Assembly (NCBI GenBank): GCA_029266775.1
Contig: JAQSWF010000003.1
Coordinates: forward strand, 1-47,996
From: Pseudonocardia sp.
GTDB lineage: Bacteria; Actinomycetota; Actinomycetes; Mycobacteriales; Pseudonocardiaceae
Reading direction: 5' to 3'
DNA length: 47,996 bases
In this document: piece after piece, positions 42,123-47,996 of the stretch
How the letters are laid out: the number at the start of each line of letters is the position of its first letter
Numbering within the stretch: position 1 is the first letter of the stretch
The notes under the pieces: generated by a model
The model's database searches: none
Seen by the model: the letters and a program-made list of their open reading frames with translations, nothing else
What the model was told of the DNA's origin: nothing
Translations under genes and position numbers: made by a program

Positions 42123-42201
42123 ACGCCGCGAGTTGTCCGTCTGTGCACGGCGAGTTGTGCATCTCGGCACGGTGAATCGTGCGTCTGTGCACGGCGCAAA
42201 G
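42123..42201. repeat. 22-base tandem repeat, three units plus a partial
   Basis: Units at 42123-42144, 42145-42166 and 42167-42188, and a partial unit to 42201. The second unit reads GCACGGCGAGTTGTGCATCT and two more bases, the reverse complement of the units at 4741-4872. It begins nine bases after the stop of the Lon-N gene. Confidence 0.88.
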
Positions 42202-42291
42202 CGCGCCGATCCGCGACGCGCGTGCGGCTGTGAAACCCGCGCCCGACGGACGCCCTGCCGCGCCGATCGTTGTTCGAGTGGGGAGACCGTT

Positions 42292-42343
42292 GATCACCGA
42301 GCAGTGGACGCACGGGGACAGCGATCACCAGCAGTGGGCGCAC
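42292..42343. repeat. Imperfect direct repeat in the Lon-N / MazF gap
   Basis: GATCACCGAGCAGTGGACGC (from 42292) recurs as GATCACCAGCAGTGGGCGC (from 42323), 31 bases later. This is part of a 309-base intergenic stretch that holds the 22-base array, this repeat, a stem-loop and a decayed hairpin unit, and no gene. Confidence 0.6.
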
Positions 42344-42354
42344 CCCACCGGCGA

Positions 42355-42376
42355 TCGCTGCTCCGCTGAGCAGCGA
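42355..42376. terminator. Stem-loop between convergent Lon-N and MazF-like genes
   Basis: TCGCTGCTC, loop CGCT, GAGCAGCGA: a perfect 9-base stem. Placed between convergent stops it could act for both strands. No U-tract follows on either side. Confidence 0.55.
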
Positions 42377-42405
42377 CCCTCGGGAACAGCCGTCGGCCCG
42401 CTGGT

Positions 42406-42423
42406 GTGCAGGAGAGCCACGAC
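42406..42423. repeat. Degenerate AAAG-CCA hairpin half-unit
   Basis: TGCAGGAGAGCCACGACT matches the first half of the treY/treZ hairpin unit (TGCAGGAAAGCCAC) with one change and then decays. It abuts the stop codon of the MazF-like gene, again a 3'-end position. Confidence 0.45.
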
Positions 42424-42939
42424 TCAGGTCCAGCCGTACCGCGACCGCAACGCGTCCGCGACGCGGTCGAACCGGGCCTCGTCCAGCACCGCGCCCTCGC
42501 GCCGGATCTCGTGCTCCTCGACCTCGATCACCCGGTCCAACCGCACGTACGACGGCCGGCCGCGCGCGTCCCAACGTCCCGACCCGATACCGAGCCAGTC
42601 GCGGTCGTCCGCGTGGTCGGCCTGGCTGGACAGCATCAGCCCGAGCAGCTCACCGTGGTCGCGCCCGACCACCAGGACCGGCCGGTCCTTGCCGCGCCGG
42701 TCGCCCTCCTCGTACGGCACCCAGGTCCAGACGATCTCGCCAGGGTCCGCAGCGCCGTCGAGGTCGGGGGCGTAGACGAGTCGGCGCGCCCGGTCCCGCG
42801 CCGGCGCGGTGCGGGCGCGACCCGCCGGTCGAGGAGGCCGAGCCGGCGGCGGCGACCTCCGCTCCTGCGTCAGCAGCTTGAGCCCGGCCTGTGCCGCCTG
42901 CCGCAGCAGGTCCTCCCACCTCGCCACGCGCGACAGCAT
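42424..42939 (-). CDS. PemK/MazF-like protein (orphan)
   Basis: Protein of 171 residues with a basic, Pro/Arg-rich N-terminal part (about 25-50) followed by a MazF/PemK-like beta barrel: GEIVWTWVPYEEGDRRGKDR, PVLVVGRDHGELLGLMLSS and YVRLDRVIEVEEHEIRR. MazF relatives are endoribonuclease toxins, but no antitoxin gene is adjacent, so this may be a domesticated or structural relative. ATG 42939 lies 87 bases after bsaP in the same direction. Confidence 0.78.
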   Translation of the reverse strand: MLSRVARWEDLLRQAAQAGLKLLTQERRSPPPARPPRPAGRARTAPARDRARRLVYAPDLDGAADPGEIVWTWVPYEEGDRRGKDRPVLVVGRDHGELLGLMLSSQADHADDRDWLGIGSGRWDARGRPSYVRLDRVIEVEEHEIRREGAVLDEARFDRVADALRSRYGWT

Positions 42940-43025
42940 GCCCGAGCGCGGCTCACACCGGGTTCCGACCTCGTTCAGCCGGCGCGTCGGATCGGCACGA
43001 CCGGCTTACCGTTGCGTGTACGCGG

Positions 43026-43202
43026 TCAGCTCCGCCGCTCGCCGTGGCGGCTACACCGCGCCGTCCACCCCACCGGCGTCACCTGCACCACCATCCGCCG
43101 CCCGCACTCGGCGCAGTACCGCGGCGGCTCGAGGGCCCGCCGCTCGGCACATCGCCCATGATCCCCCGTGTCGAGGGGGCCGCCGCAGAGATCGCAGTAC
43201 AC
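43026..43202 (-). CDS. bsaP: Biotin synthase auxiliary protein
   Basis: Small Cys-rich protein of 58 residues directly after bioB. It begins [18 protein letters not shown] and continues [18 protein letters not shown] to a final CSRHGERRS, so it has two CxxC pairs and further Cys and His ligands for a metal or Fe-S cluster. Proteins of this type and position are, as I recall, required for activity of actinobacterial BioB. GTG 43202 starts two bases after the bioB stop. Confidence 0.87.
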   Translation of the reverse strand: MYCDLCGGPLDTGDHGRCAERRALEPPRYCAECGRRMVVQVTPVGWTARCSRHGERRS

Positions 43203-43204
43203 CG

Positions 43205-44212
43205 CTACAGCGACGCGTTGAGCGCCTTGATCGGCATCTGCAGCTCGCCGAGCAGGTCGAGATCCGACTCCGCCGGACGCCCCAGGGTCGTCAGGTAGTT
43301 CCCGACGATCACCGCGTTGATCCCGCCCAGGAGGCCCTGCCGGGCACCGAGGTCGCCGAGCGTGATCTCCCGACCCCCCGCGAAGCGCAGGATCGTGCGC
43401 GGCAGTGCCAGCCGGAACGCGGCGACGGTGCGCAGCGCATTGGCCGCTGCCAGCGGCTCCCGCGCGCCGAACGGAGTGCCCGGACGCGGGTTGAGGAAGT
43501 TCAGCGGCACCTCGTCCGGCTGGAGCTCGGCGAGCTGCCCGGCGAACTCGGCCCGCTGCTCGAGGCTCTCCCCCATCCCGACGATCCCGCCGCAGCAGAC
43601 CTCCATGCCCGCCGAACGCACCAGGCGCAGCGTCTCCCAGCGCTCCTCCCACGTGTGGGTCGTAACCACCTGAGGGAAGTAGGACCGGGCCGTCTCCAGG
43701 TTGTGGTTGTAGCGGTGGACGCCCAGCGCAGCCAGCTCGTCGACCTGCTCCCGGGTGAGCATGCCCAGCGAGCAGGCGATGTTGATGTCCAGCTCGTCGC
43801 GGATGGCGGCAACCCCGGCCGCGACCTGCGCCATCAGCCGCGCGTCGGGCCCCCGCACCGCGGCGACGATGCAGAACTCCGTCGCCCCCGTCTTGGCCGT
43901 CTGCTTGGCGGCCTCGACGAGCGCGGGGATGTCGAGCCGGGCCGCCCGCACCGGCGAGGCGAACAGCCCGGACTGGGAGCAGAAGTGGCAGTCTTCGGGG
44001 CATCCGCCGGTCTTCAGCGAGACGATCCCCTCGACCTCGACCTCCGGCCCGCACCAGCGCATGCGTACGGCGTGCGCGAGCTCGAGCAGCGCGTCCAGCG
44101 CGTCGTCGGGCAGGTGCAGCACCTCGAGCACCTGCGCCTGCGACAGGCCCTCCCCGGAGTCGAGAACCTGGCTGCGTGCTGCCTGAAGGATCGTCACAGG
44201 GAGGATGGTCAC
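43205..44212 (-). CDS. bioB: Biotin synthase
   Basis: Radical SAM enzyme (about 335 residues) that inserts sulfur into dethiobiotin. The SAM cluster motif is [14 protein letters not shown] (Cx3Cx2C); second-cluster and substrate residues are in [24 protein letters not shown] and [12 protein letters not shown] prefer GTG 44212, which overlaps the bioD stop as GTGA; ATG 44230 with a G-rich tract three bases upstream would add six residues. bsaP follows. Confidence 0.96.
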   Translation of the reverse strand: MTILPVTILQAARSQVLDSGEGLSQAQVLEVLHLPDDALDALLELAHAVRMRWCGPEVEVEGIVSLKTGGCPEDCHFCSQSGLFASPVRAARLDIPALVEAAKQTAKTGATEFCIVAAVRGPDARLMAQVAAGVAAIRDELDINIACSLGMLTREQVDELAALGVHRYNHNLETARSYFPQVVTTHTWEERWETLRLVRSAGMEVCCGGIVGMGESLEQRAEFAGQLAELQPDEVPLNFLNPRPGTPFGAREPLAAANALRTVAAFRLALPRTILRFAGGREITLGDLGARQGLLGGINAVIVGNYLTTLGRPAESDLDLLGELQMPIKALNASL

Positions 44213-44967
44213 GGGCCGGGAGTCTGCCATCGGCCCCCCAGGGCCGGGGCCAGTCCGTGACGCGCGACGCTCGCAAAGGCCGGTCGCGCCAACGCTCCGG
44301 CGCCGTCGGGAAGCGTGCCGAGCAGCGGGACGCCGGTGACGGTGGGCAGGTCGCGGAGGTTCTCGCGCGCGGCACGGTCGGGATCCTCCGGCCAGGCTCC
44401 GATGACGACCCCGGAGCAGCCCAGCCCACGCGACCTCAGTGCCTCGACGGTGAGGGCCGCCACGTTGAGTGTGCCGAGCCCCGCGGCCGCGACGACGAGC
44501 ACGGGCGCGTCCAGCAGGGCGGCGACGTCGGCGAGCGTCCCCGGTGGGTCGTCGCAGAACCGGACCAGCAGCCCACCCGCGCCCTCGACCAGGACGAGGT
44601 CGTGCTCGACCGCGAGGGACGCGGCGGCGTCGGCGGCGGCGGCCGGGTCGAGGGGCGGCGTCCCGGCGCGACGCGCGGCTGTTGCCGGGGCGAGCGGCTC
44701 AGGGAAGCGGGCGAGCTCCACGGCGGTGAGGGGCCCGGCGAGCCGAGTGACGTCGTCGAGGTCCCCCGGCTGGCCGGGCGCAACCCCCGTCTGCACCGGT
44801 TTCAGCACGGCGACGCGCCCCGGAGCCAAGGCCGCGAGTGCGGCGGTGACGACCGTCTTGCCAACCCCCGTCCCGGTTCCGGTGACGACCAGGATCCGGC
44901 CGTGATCGCCGCGAGCGTCGCCCGACGGCGGCCGCGGCGACCCTGCGGCGACGCTCGCGGGGATCAC
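44209..44967 (-). CDS. bioD: Dethiobiotin synthetase
   Basis: ATP-dependent carboxylase (252 residues) that closes the ureido ring of dethiobiotin. The P-loop [17 protein letters not shown] is normally within the first 15 residues; here it begins near residue 29. The extra residues ([19 protein letters not shown] and on) and the GTG start at 44967 lie inside the inverted repeat 44902-44967, and no other start exists before the P-loop. Also seen: VLKPVQTGV and [12 protein letters not shown]. It overlaps the bioF stop as GTGA and the bioB start. Confidence 0.93.
   Translation of the reverse strand: MIPASVAAGSPRPPSGDARGDHGRILVVTGTGTGVGKTVVTAALAALAPGRVAVLKPVQTGVAPGQPGDLDDVTRLAGPLTAVELARFPEPLAPATAARRAGTPPLDPAAAADAAASLAVEHDLVLVEGAGGLLVRFCDDPPGTLADVAALLDAPVLVVAAAGLGTLNVAALTVEALRSRGLGCSGVVIGAWPEDPDRAARENLRDLPTVTGVPLLGTLPDGAGALARPAFASVARHGLAPALGGRWQTPGP
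44902..44967. repeat. Inverted-repeat element forming the bioD N-terminus
   Basis: Arms of 21 bases, GTGATCGCCGCGAGCGTCGC at 44902 and its partner ending GATCAC at 44967, match at 20 positions with 24 bases between. It is a close copy of the element at 29059-29139. The bioD start codon is its last three bases, and bioF's stop overlaps it. Confidence 0.85.
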
Positions 44968-46112
44968 CGGACGCCGGCCGGCGCCAGCACATCGGCCAGC
45001 ACCTCGTCCGCCCGGGCCAGCTCGATGTCGGTCAGGGTGGCCCGGGCGGTGAGCCGCAGCCGGCTGGTGCCCTCGGGCACAGACGGCGGCCGGAAGCAGC
45101 CCACCCGTACCCCACGCTCGAGAAGCCGCCGGGCCTGCGCTACCGCGACCTCCGGGTCCCCCACCACCACGGGCACGACCGCCGACGGCGGCGCAGGCAC
45201 CCCCGCCGCGGCGGCCAGCGCGGCCGCATGGCGCAGCGCGGCAGCCGGCCGCTCCGGCTCGGCACCCAGCACGTCGAGCGCGGCCAGCGCCGCACCGACC
45301 GCGGCCGGCGCGAGGCCGGTGTCGAAGATGAACGGACGGGCGGTGTCGACGAGGTGCGCGACCACCGCGCCCGGCCCCAGCACGGCCCCGCCCTGCCCGC
45401 CCAACGCCTTGGATAGCGTGACGGTTGCGACGACGTCGTCGGCGCCGGCGAGCCCGACCTCCGCCAGGAGCCCGCGCCCGCCCGGCCCGCGCACGCCCAG
45501 CGCATGCGCCTCGTCTACCACCAGCAGCGCACCCCGTGCCCGGCACGCGGCGTGTAGCTCCCGCAGCGGCGCCGTCCCGCCGTCGACGCTGTCGACGCTC
45601 TCGGTCACCACCAGAACCCGCGCCTCGGTGCGTGCCGTGAGCGCGGCGTCGACGGCGCCCACATCTCCGTGCGGCACCACCCCGACCCGCGCCCTCGACA
45701 GCCGGCAACCGTCGACGATCGAGGCGTGGTTCGCCGCGTCGGAGACCACCAGCGCGCCCGGCCCGGACAGGGCCGCGAGCACGCCGAGGTTCGCCGCGTA
45801 GCCGGAGGAGAACACGAGCGCATCGGCGAACCCGGTGAAGGTGGCCAGAGCACGCTCCAGCTCGACGTGCAGGGTCGTGGTGCCCGTGACCAGCCGCGAT
45901 CCCGTGGCGCCCGCCCCCCACATCCGCACCGCGGCCACCGCCCCGGCGATGACGCGGGGGTCGTTCGCGAGGCCCAGGTAGTCGTTGCCGGCGAGGTCGA
46001 GCACGGCCTCGTCCGCGGCTCGCGGGCTCAGCTCACGGCGCAGGCCCGCGGCGCGGCGGTGGGCGGCGTGCGGGTCGAGCCAGGCGAGGGGATGCGGGAA
46101 CGGCGCGGCCAC
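44964..46112 (-). CDS. bioF: 8-amino-7-oxononanoate synthase
   Basis: PLP enzyme (382 residues) that condenses pimeloyl-ACP/CoA with alanine. Seen: [70 protein letters not shown] and the PLP Lys in [21 protein letters not shown] 46112 lies six bases after TATGGT. It starts bioF-bioD-bioB-bsaP, 24 bases after bioA. Confidence 0.96.
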   Translation of the reverse strand: MAAPFPHPLAWLDPHAAHRRAAGLRRELSPRAADEAVLDLAGNDYLGLANDPRVIAGAVAAVRMWGAGATGSRLVTGTTTLHVELERALATFTGFADALVFSSGYAANLGVLAALSGPGALVVSDAANHASIVDGCRLSRARVGVVPHGDVGAVDAALTARTEARVLVVTESVDSVDGGTAPLRELHAACRARGALLVVDEAHALGVRGPGGRGLLAEVGLAGADDVVATVTLSKALGGQGGAVLGPGAVVAHLVDTARPFIFDTGLAPAAVGAALAALDVLGAEPERPAAALRHAAALAAAAGVPAPPSAVVPVVVGDPEVAVAQARRLLERGVRVGCFRPPSVPEGTSRLRLTARATLTDIELARADEVLADVLAPAGVR

Positions 46113-46124
46113 GGCCGCACCATA
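46110..46124 (-). promoter_or_regulatory. Leaderless-type promoter of bioF
   Basis: TATGGT (46119-46124, minus strand) precedes the GTG at 46112 by six bases, so bioFDB can be transcribed apart from bioA. Confidence 0.5.
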
Positions 46125-46136
46125 GGTCCCTGTGGC

Positions 46137-47414
46137 TCACCCCGCGCCCGCGGCGGCCTGCACCGCCCGGGTGATCGCCGCGAGGTCGGCCGGCGCGCAG
46201 ACGTACGGGGGCATCGTGTAGACGAGGTCGCGGAAGGGCCGCAGCCACACCCCGTGCGCCGCGGCCGCCGCAGTGGCTGCGGGCACGTCGACGGGGTGGT
46301 CGAGCTGCACCACCCCGATCCCGCCGAGCACGCGGACGTCAACGACGCCGGGCAGCATGCGCGCCGATGCGAGCCCGGACTGCAGGGCGGACTGGATGCC
46401 GTGCACCTCGGCGCGCCAGTCCCGCTGCAGGAGCAGGGTCACCGATGCGGTCGCCACGGCGGCGGCGAGGGGGTTCCCCATGAACGTCGGCCCGTGCAGG
46501 AGGACGCCCGGGGCCCTGCCGGAGATGCCCCTGGCGACCTCGCGGCTGCACAGCGTCGCGGCCATCGACAGGTAGCCGCCGGTCAGCGCCTTGCCGACGC
46601 ACATCACATCGGGTGCGACACCGGCATGCTCGGCGGCGAAGAACTCCGCCGTCCGTCCGAACCCGGTGGCGATCTCATCGAAGATCAGGAGAACGTCGTG
46701 GGTGAGGCTCAACTCACGGAGAACGTGCAGGTACCGGGGGGCGTGGAAGCGCATGCCCCCCGCGCCCTGCACGACCGGCTCGACGATGATCGCGGCGAGC
46801 TCGTGGGCGTGCTCCTCCACGAGACGGGCGAGCTCGGCAACGTAGTCGTGGCACATTTCGGTGGGTGGGACGCCGGCGAACACCTGCTGCGGCAGCACGT
46901 CGCGCCACATCGCGTGCATGCCGTTCTCGGGGTCGCAGACGCTCATCGTGGCGAAGGTGTCGCCGTGGTAGCCGCCCCGCCACGTCATCAGCCGGTGCTT
47001 GCCGGGGCGGCCGCGTGCGCGCTGGTACTGCAGGCACATCTTGATCGCGATCTCGACCGAGACGGACCCGGAGTCGGACAGGAACACGTGCTCCAGCCCG
47101 GCCGGCGAGACGTCGACGAGCAGGCGGGCGAGCTCGACCGCGGGCCGGTGGGTGAGCCCGCCGAACATGACATGGCTCATCGCGTCGAGTTGATCGCGCA
47201 CGGCGGCGTCCAGGACCGGGTGGCGGTAGCCATGGATCGCTGCCCACCACGACGACATCCCATCGATCAGCTCGCGCCCGTCGGCCAGCCGCAGCCGGAC
47301 GCCCGCGGCGCCGACCACGGGCAGCGGCGGCTCGGCGGCGGGCATCGCCGCGTAGGGATGCCAGACGTGGGCGCGATCCGCCGCGAGCAGGTCGTCCGTC
47401 TCGGGCTCCGTCAC
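46137..47414 (-). CDS. bioA: Adenosylmethionine-8-amino-7-oxononanoate aminotransferase
   Basis: PLP class III aminotransferase (425 residues) that makes 7,8-diaminopelargonate with SAM as amino donor. Seen: [88 protein letters not shown] and PLP Lys in [20 protein letters not shown] 47414 lies six bases after TAGGCT. It stands upstream of bioF on the same strand. Confidence 0.97.
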   Translation of the reverse strand: MTEPETDDLLAADRAHVWHPYAAMPAAEPPLPVVGAAGVRLRLADGRELIDGMSSWWAAIHGYRHPVLDAAVRDQLDAMSHVMFGGLTHRPAVELARLLVDVSPAGLEHVFLSDSGSVSVEIAIKMCLQYQRARGRPGKHRLMTWRGGYHGDTFATMSVCDPENGMHAMWRDVLPQQVFAGVPPTEMCHDYVAELARLVEEHAHELAAIIVEPVVQGAGGMRFHAPRYLHVLRELSLTHDVLLIFDEIATGFGRTAEFFAAEHAGVAPDVMCVGKALTGGYLSMAATLCSREVARGISGRAPGVLLHGPTFMGNPLAAAVATASVTLLLQRDWRAEVHGIQSALQSGLASARMLPGVVDVRVLGGIGVVQLDHPVDVPAATAAAAAHGVWLRPFRDLVYTMPPYVCAPADLAAITRAVQAAAGAG

Positions 47415-47426
47415 CCGTCGAGCCTA
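47412..47426 (-). promoter_or_regulatory. Leaderless-type promoter of bioA
   Basis: TAGGCT (47421-47426, minus strand) precedes the GTG by six bases. Its first three bases are also the stop codon of the small gene upstream. Confidence 0.55.
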
Positions 47427-47627
47427 GGAGGGCCCGCCCGCGCCGAAGCGGCGCCGCCCGCCCGCCGTGCACTCGAGACCGACCTCACCGCGCTCGACGA
47501 TGACGAGCGCGTCGTCCCACTCGGCGTCCGACGACCGGCAGGACACCCCCGGCTCGAGGACGACGGTGCGGCGCACGAACCCCGGGCCTCCTGCGGCGAC
47601 GGGCGGCACGCCTTCGTCGTCGTTCAC
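47424..47627 (-). CDS. Small cupin-like protein, probably truncated
   Basis: A 67-residue frame starting at GTG 47627 with GGGGAGG eight bases upstream. RRTVVLEPGVSCRSSDAEWD and ALVIVERGEVGLECTAGGRR resemble the first half of a cupin-type beta barrel, but it stops at FGAGGPS where such proteins continue for another strand or more. The stop is shared with the bioA promoter. It may be a remnant; I do not recognise a specific function. Confidence 0.5.
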   Translation of the reverse strand: MNDDEGVPPVAAGGPGFVRRTVVLEPGVSCRSSDAEWDDALVIVERGEVGLECTAGGRRRFGAGGPS

Positions 47628-47870
47628 CCCGCGCACCTCCCCGACCGGCCCCACTCCCTTCGGACGATCGGGCCAGAGGCTTCTCATCGGTGCCGACGAC
47701 CGGTGTCTCAGCCCGCGGGATCGAGCTCGACGCGACGCGCGGTCCCCACCGCCGGCCGGCCGTTCGTGGAGCAACAGATCAACGCTTCGCCGGCCGGAGC
47801 TGCAGACGTGCACCTCCCGCCGCCCGTTCGTCGACCATGGGGCACTCACGGGCTCGGCACCTGACCGCCG

Positions 47871-47996
47871 TCAGCCCAAGCAGCCCGGCCCCAGCAACGC
47901 CTTGAGGTCGCCCATCAGCGCGGAGCTGTGCGTGACGCGCAGCCCGTCGTCCAGGCGCAGCGGGGTGGTGCGGCTGCCGTTCACCAGGTTCAGGTG
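47871..47996 (-). CDS. dnaE: DNA polymerase III alpha subunit, 3' end (cut by window edge)
   Basis: The last 41 codons of a gene that enters from the right edge: [18 protein letters not shown], then [19 protein letters not shown] and CLG before TGA at 47871. The ending [17 protein letters not shown] is typical of the C-terminus of actinobacterial DnaE. The 243 bases between it and the cupin-like gene show nothing I can name. Confidence 0.85.
   Translation of the reverse strand, partial: HLNLVNGSRTTPLRLDDGLRVTHSSALMGDLKALLGPGCLG

Overview
The window is about 48 kb of very GC-rich chromosomal DNA from an actinomycete. Gene content, gene order and signals fit the order Pseudonocardiales (Pseudonocardia-like); the genus is an inference. 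As far as I can recall, much of the order matches mycobacterial blocks: hemE / DUF3000 / RNase D / dxs, and nad, his, trp, lgt, pyk, tesB plus bio and the maltooligosyltrehalose genes. Most start codons are GTG or ATG, many operon junctions are 1- or 4-base overlaps (TGATG, GTGA), and at least fifteen genes have a TANNNT hexamer 6-8 bases before the start codon, the layout of leaderless actinobacterial mRNAs. I see no tRNA, rRNA, IS, phage or CRISPR.

Layout. 1-9.1 kb: 5' part of hemE, a DUF3000 gene, a LuxR-type response regulator, ribonuclease D (apparently with a CTG start), then on the minus strand dxs followed by an OmpR/histidine kinase pair and, upstream of dxs, a membrane diguanylate cyclase. 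9.2-16.5 kb: a HIT protein and the glgX-treY-treZ set, which converts glycogen or maltooligosaccharides to trehalose. 16.5-23.5 kb: malate dehydrogenase, a DUF418 membrane protein, tesB, pyk, DUF2461, lgt and a small hypothetical. 23.6-29.0 kb: trpE, Trp-region membrane protein, trpC, trpB, trpA, with a divergent TetR and a vapBC pair. 30.5-37.0 kb: histidine genes hisD-C-B, hisH, priA-hisF-hisI, with an SDR gene inserted on the opposite strand. 37.1-40.6 kb: nadA-nadB-nadC under an apparent NrtR operator, with nrtR divergent. 41.4-43.0 kb: a Lon N-terminal-like protein and an orphan MazF-like protein. 43.0-47.4 kb: bioA and bioF-bioD-bioB-bsaP. 47.4-48.0 kb: a short cupin-like remnant and the 3' end of dnaE.

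Most notable beyond housekeeping: (1) nadC has an internal deletion of roughly 60 bases with a frameshift between GCGGCC microhomologies; (2) a dispersed twin-hairpin family with an AAAG-NNN-CTTT core sits after several genes, and a tandem pair of the same hairpin lies in frame inside treY; (3) a second, roughly 65-base inverted-repeat element provides the start codon and N-terminus of BioD and recurs upstream of trpE; (4) a 22-base tandem repeat occurs in two arrays, one inside the OmpR/kinase operon and one after the Lon-like gene. Several of these elements invade or flank coding sequences, which suggests repeats that spread through this lineage.
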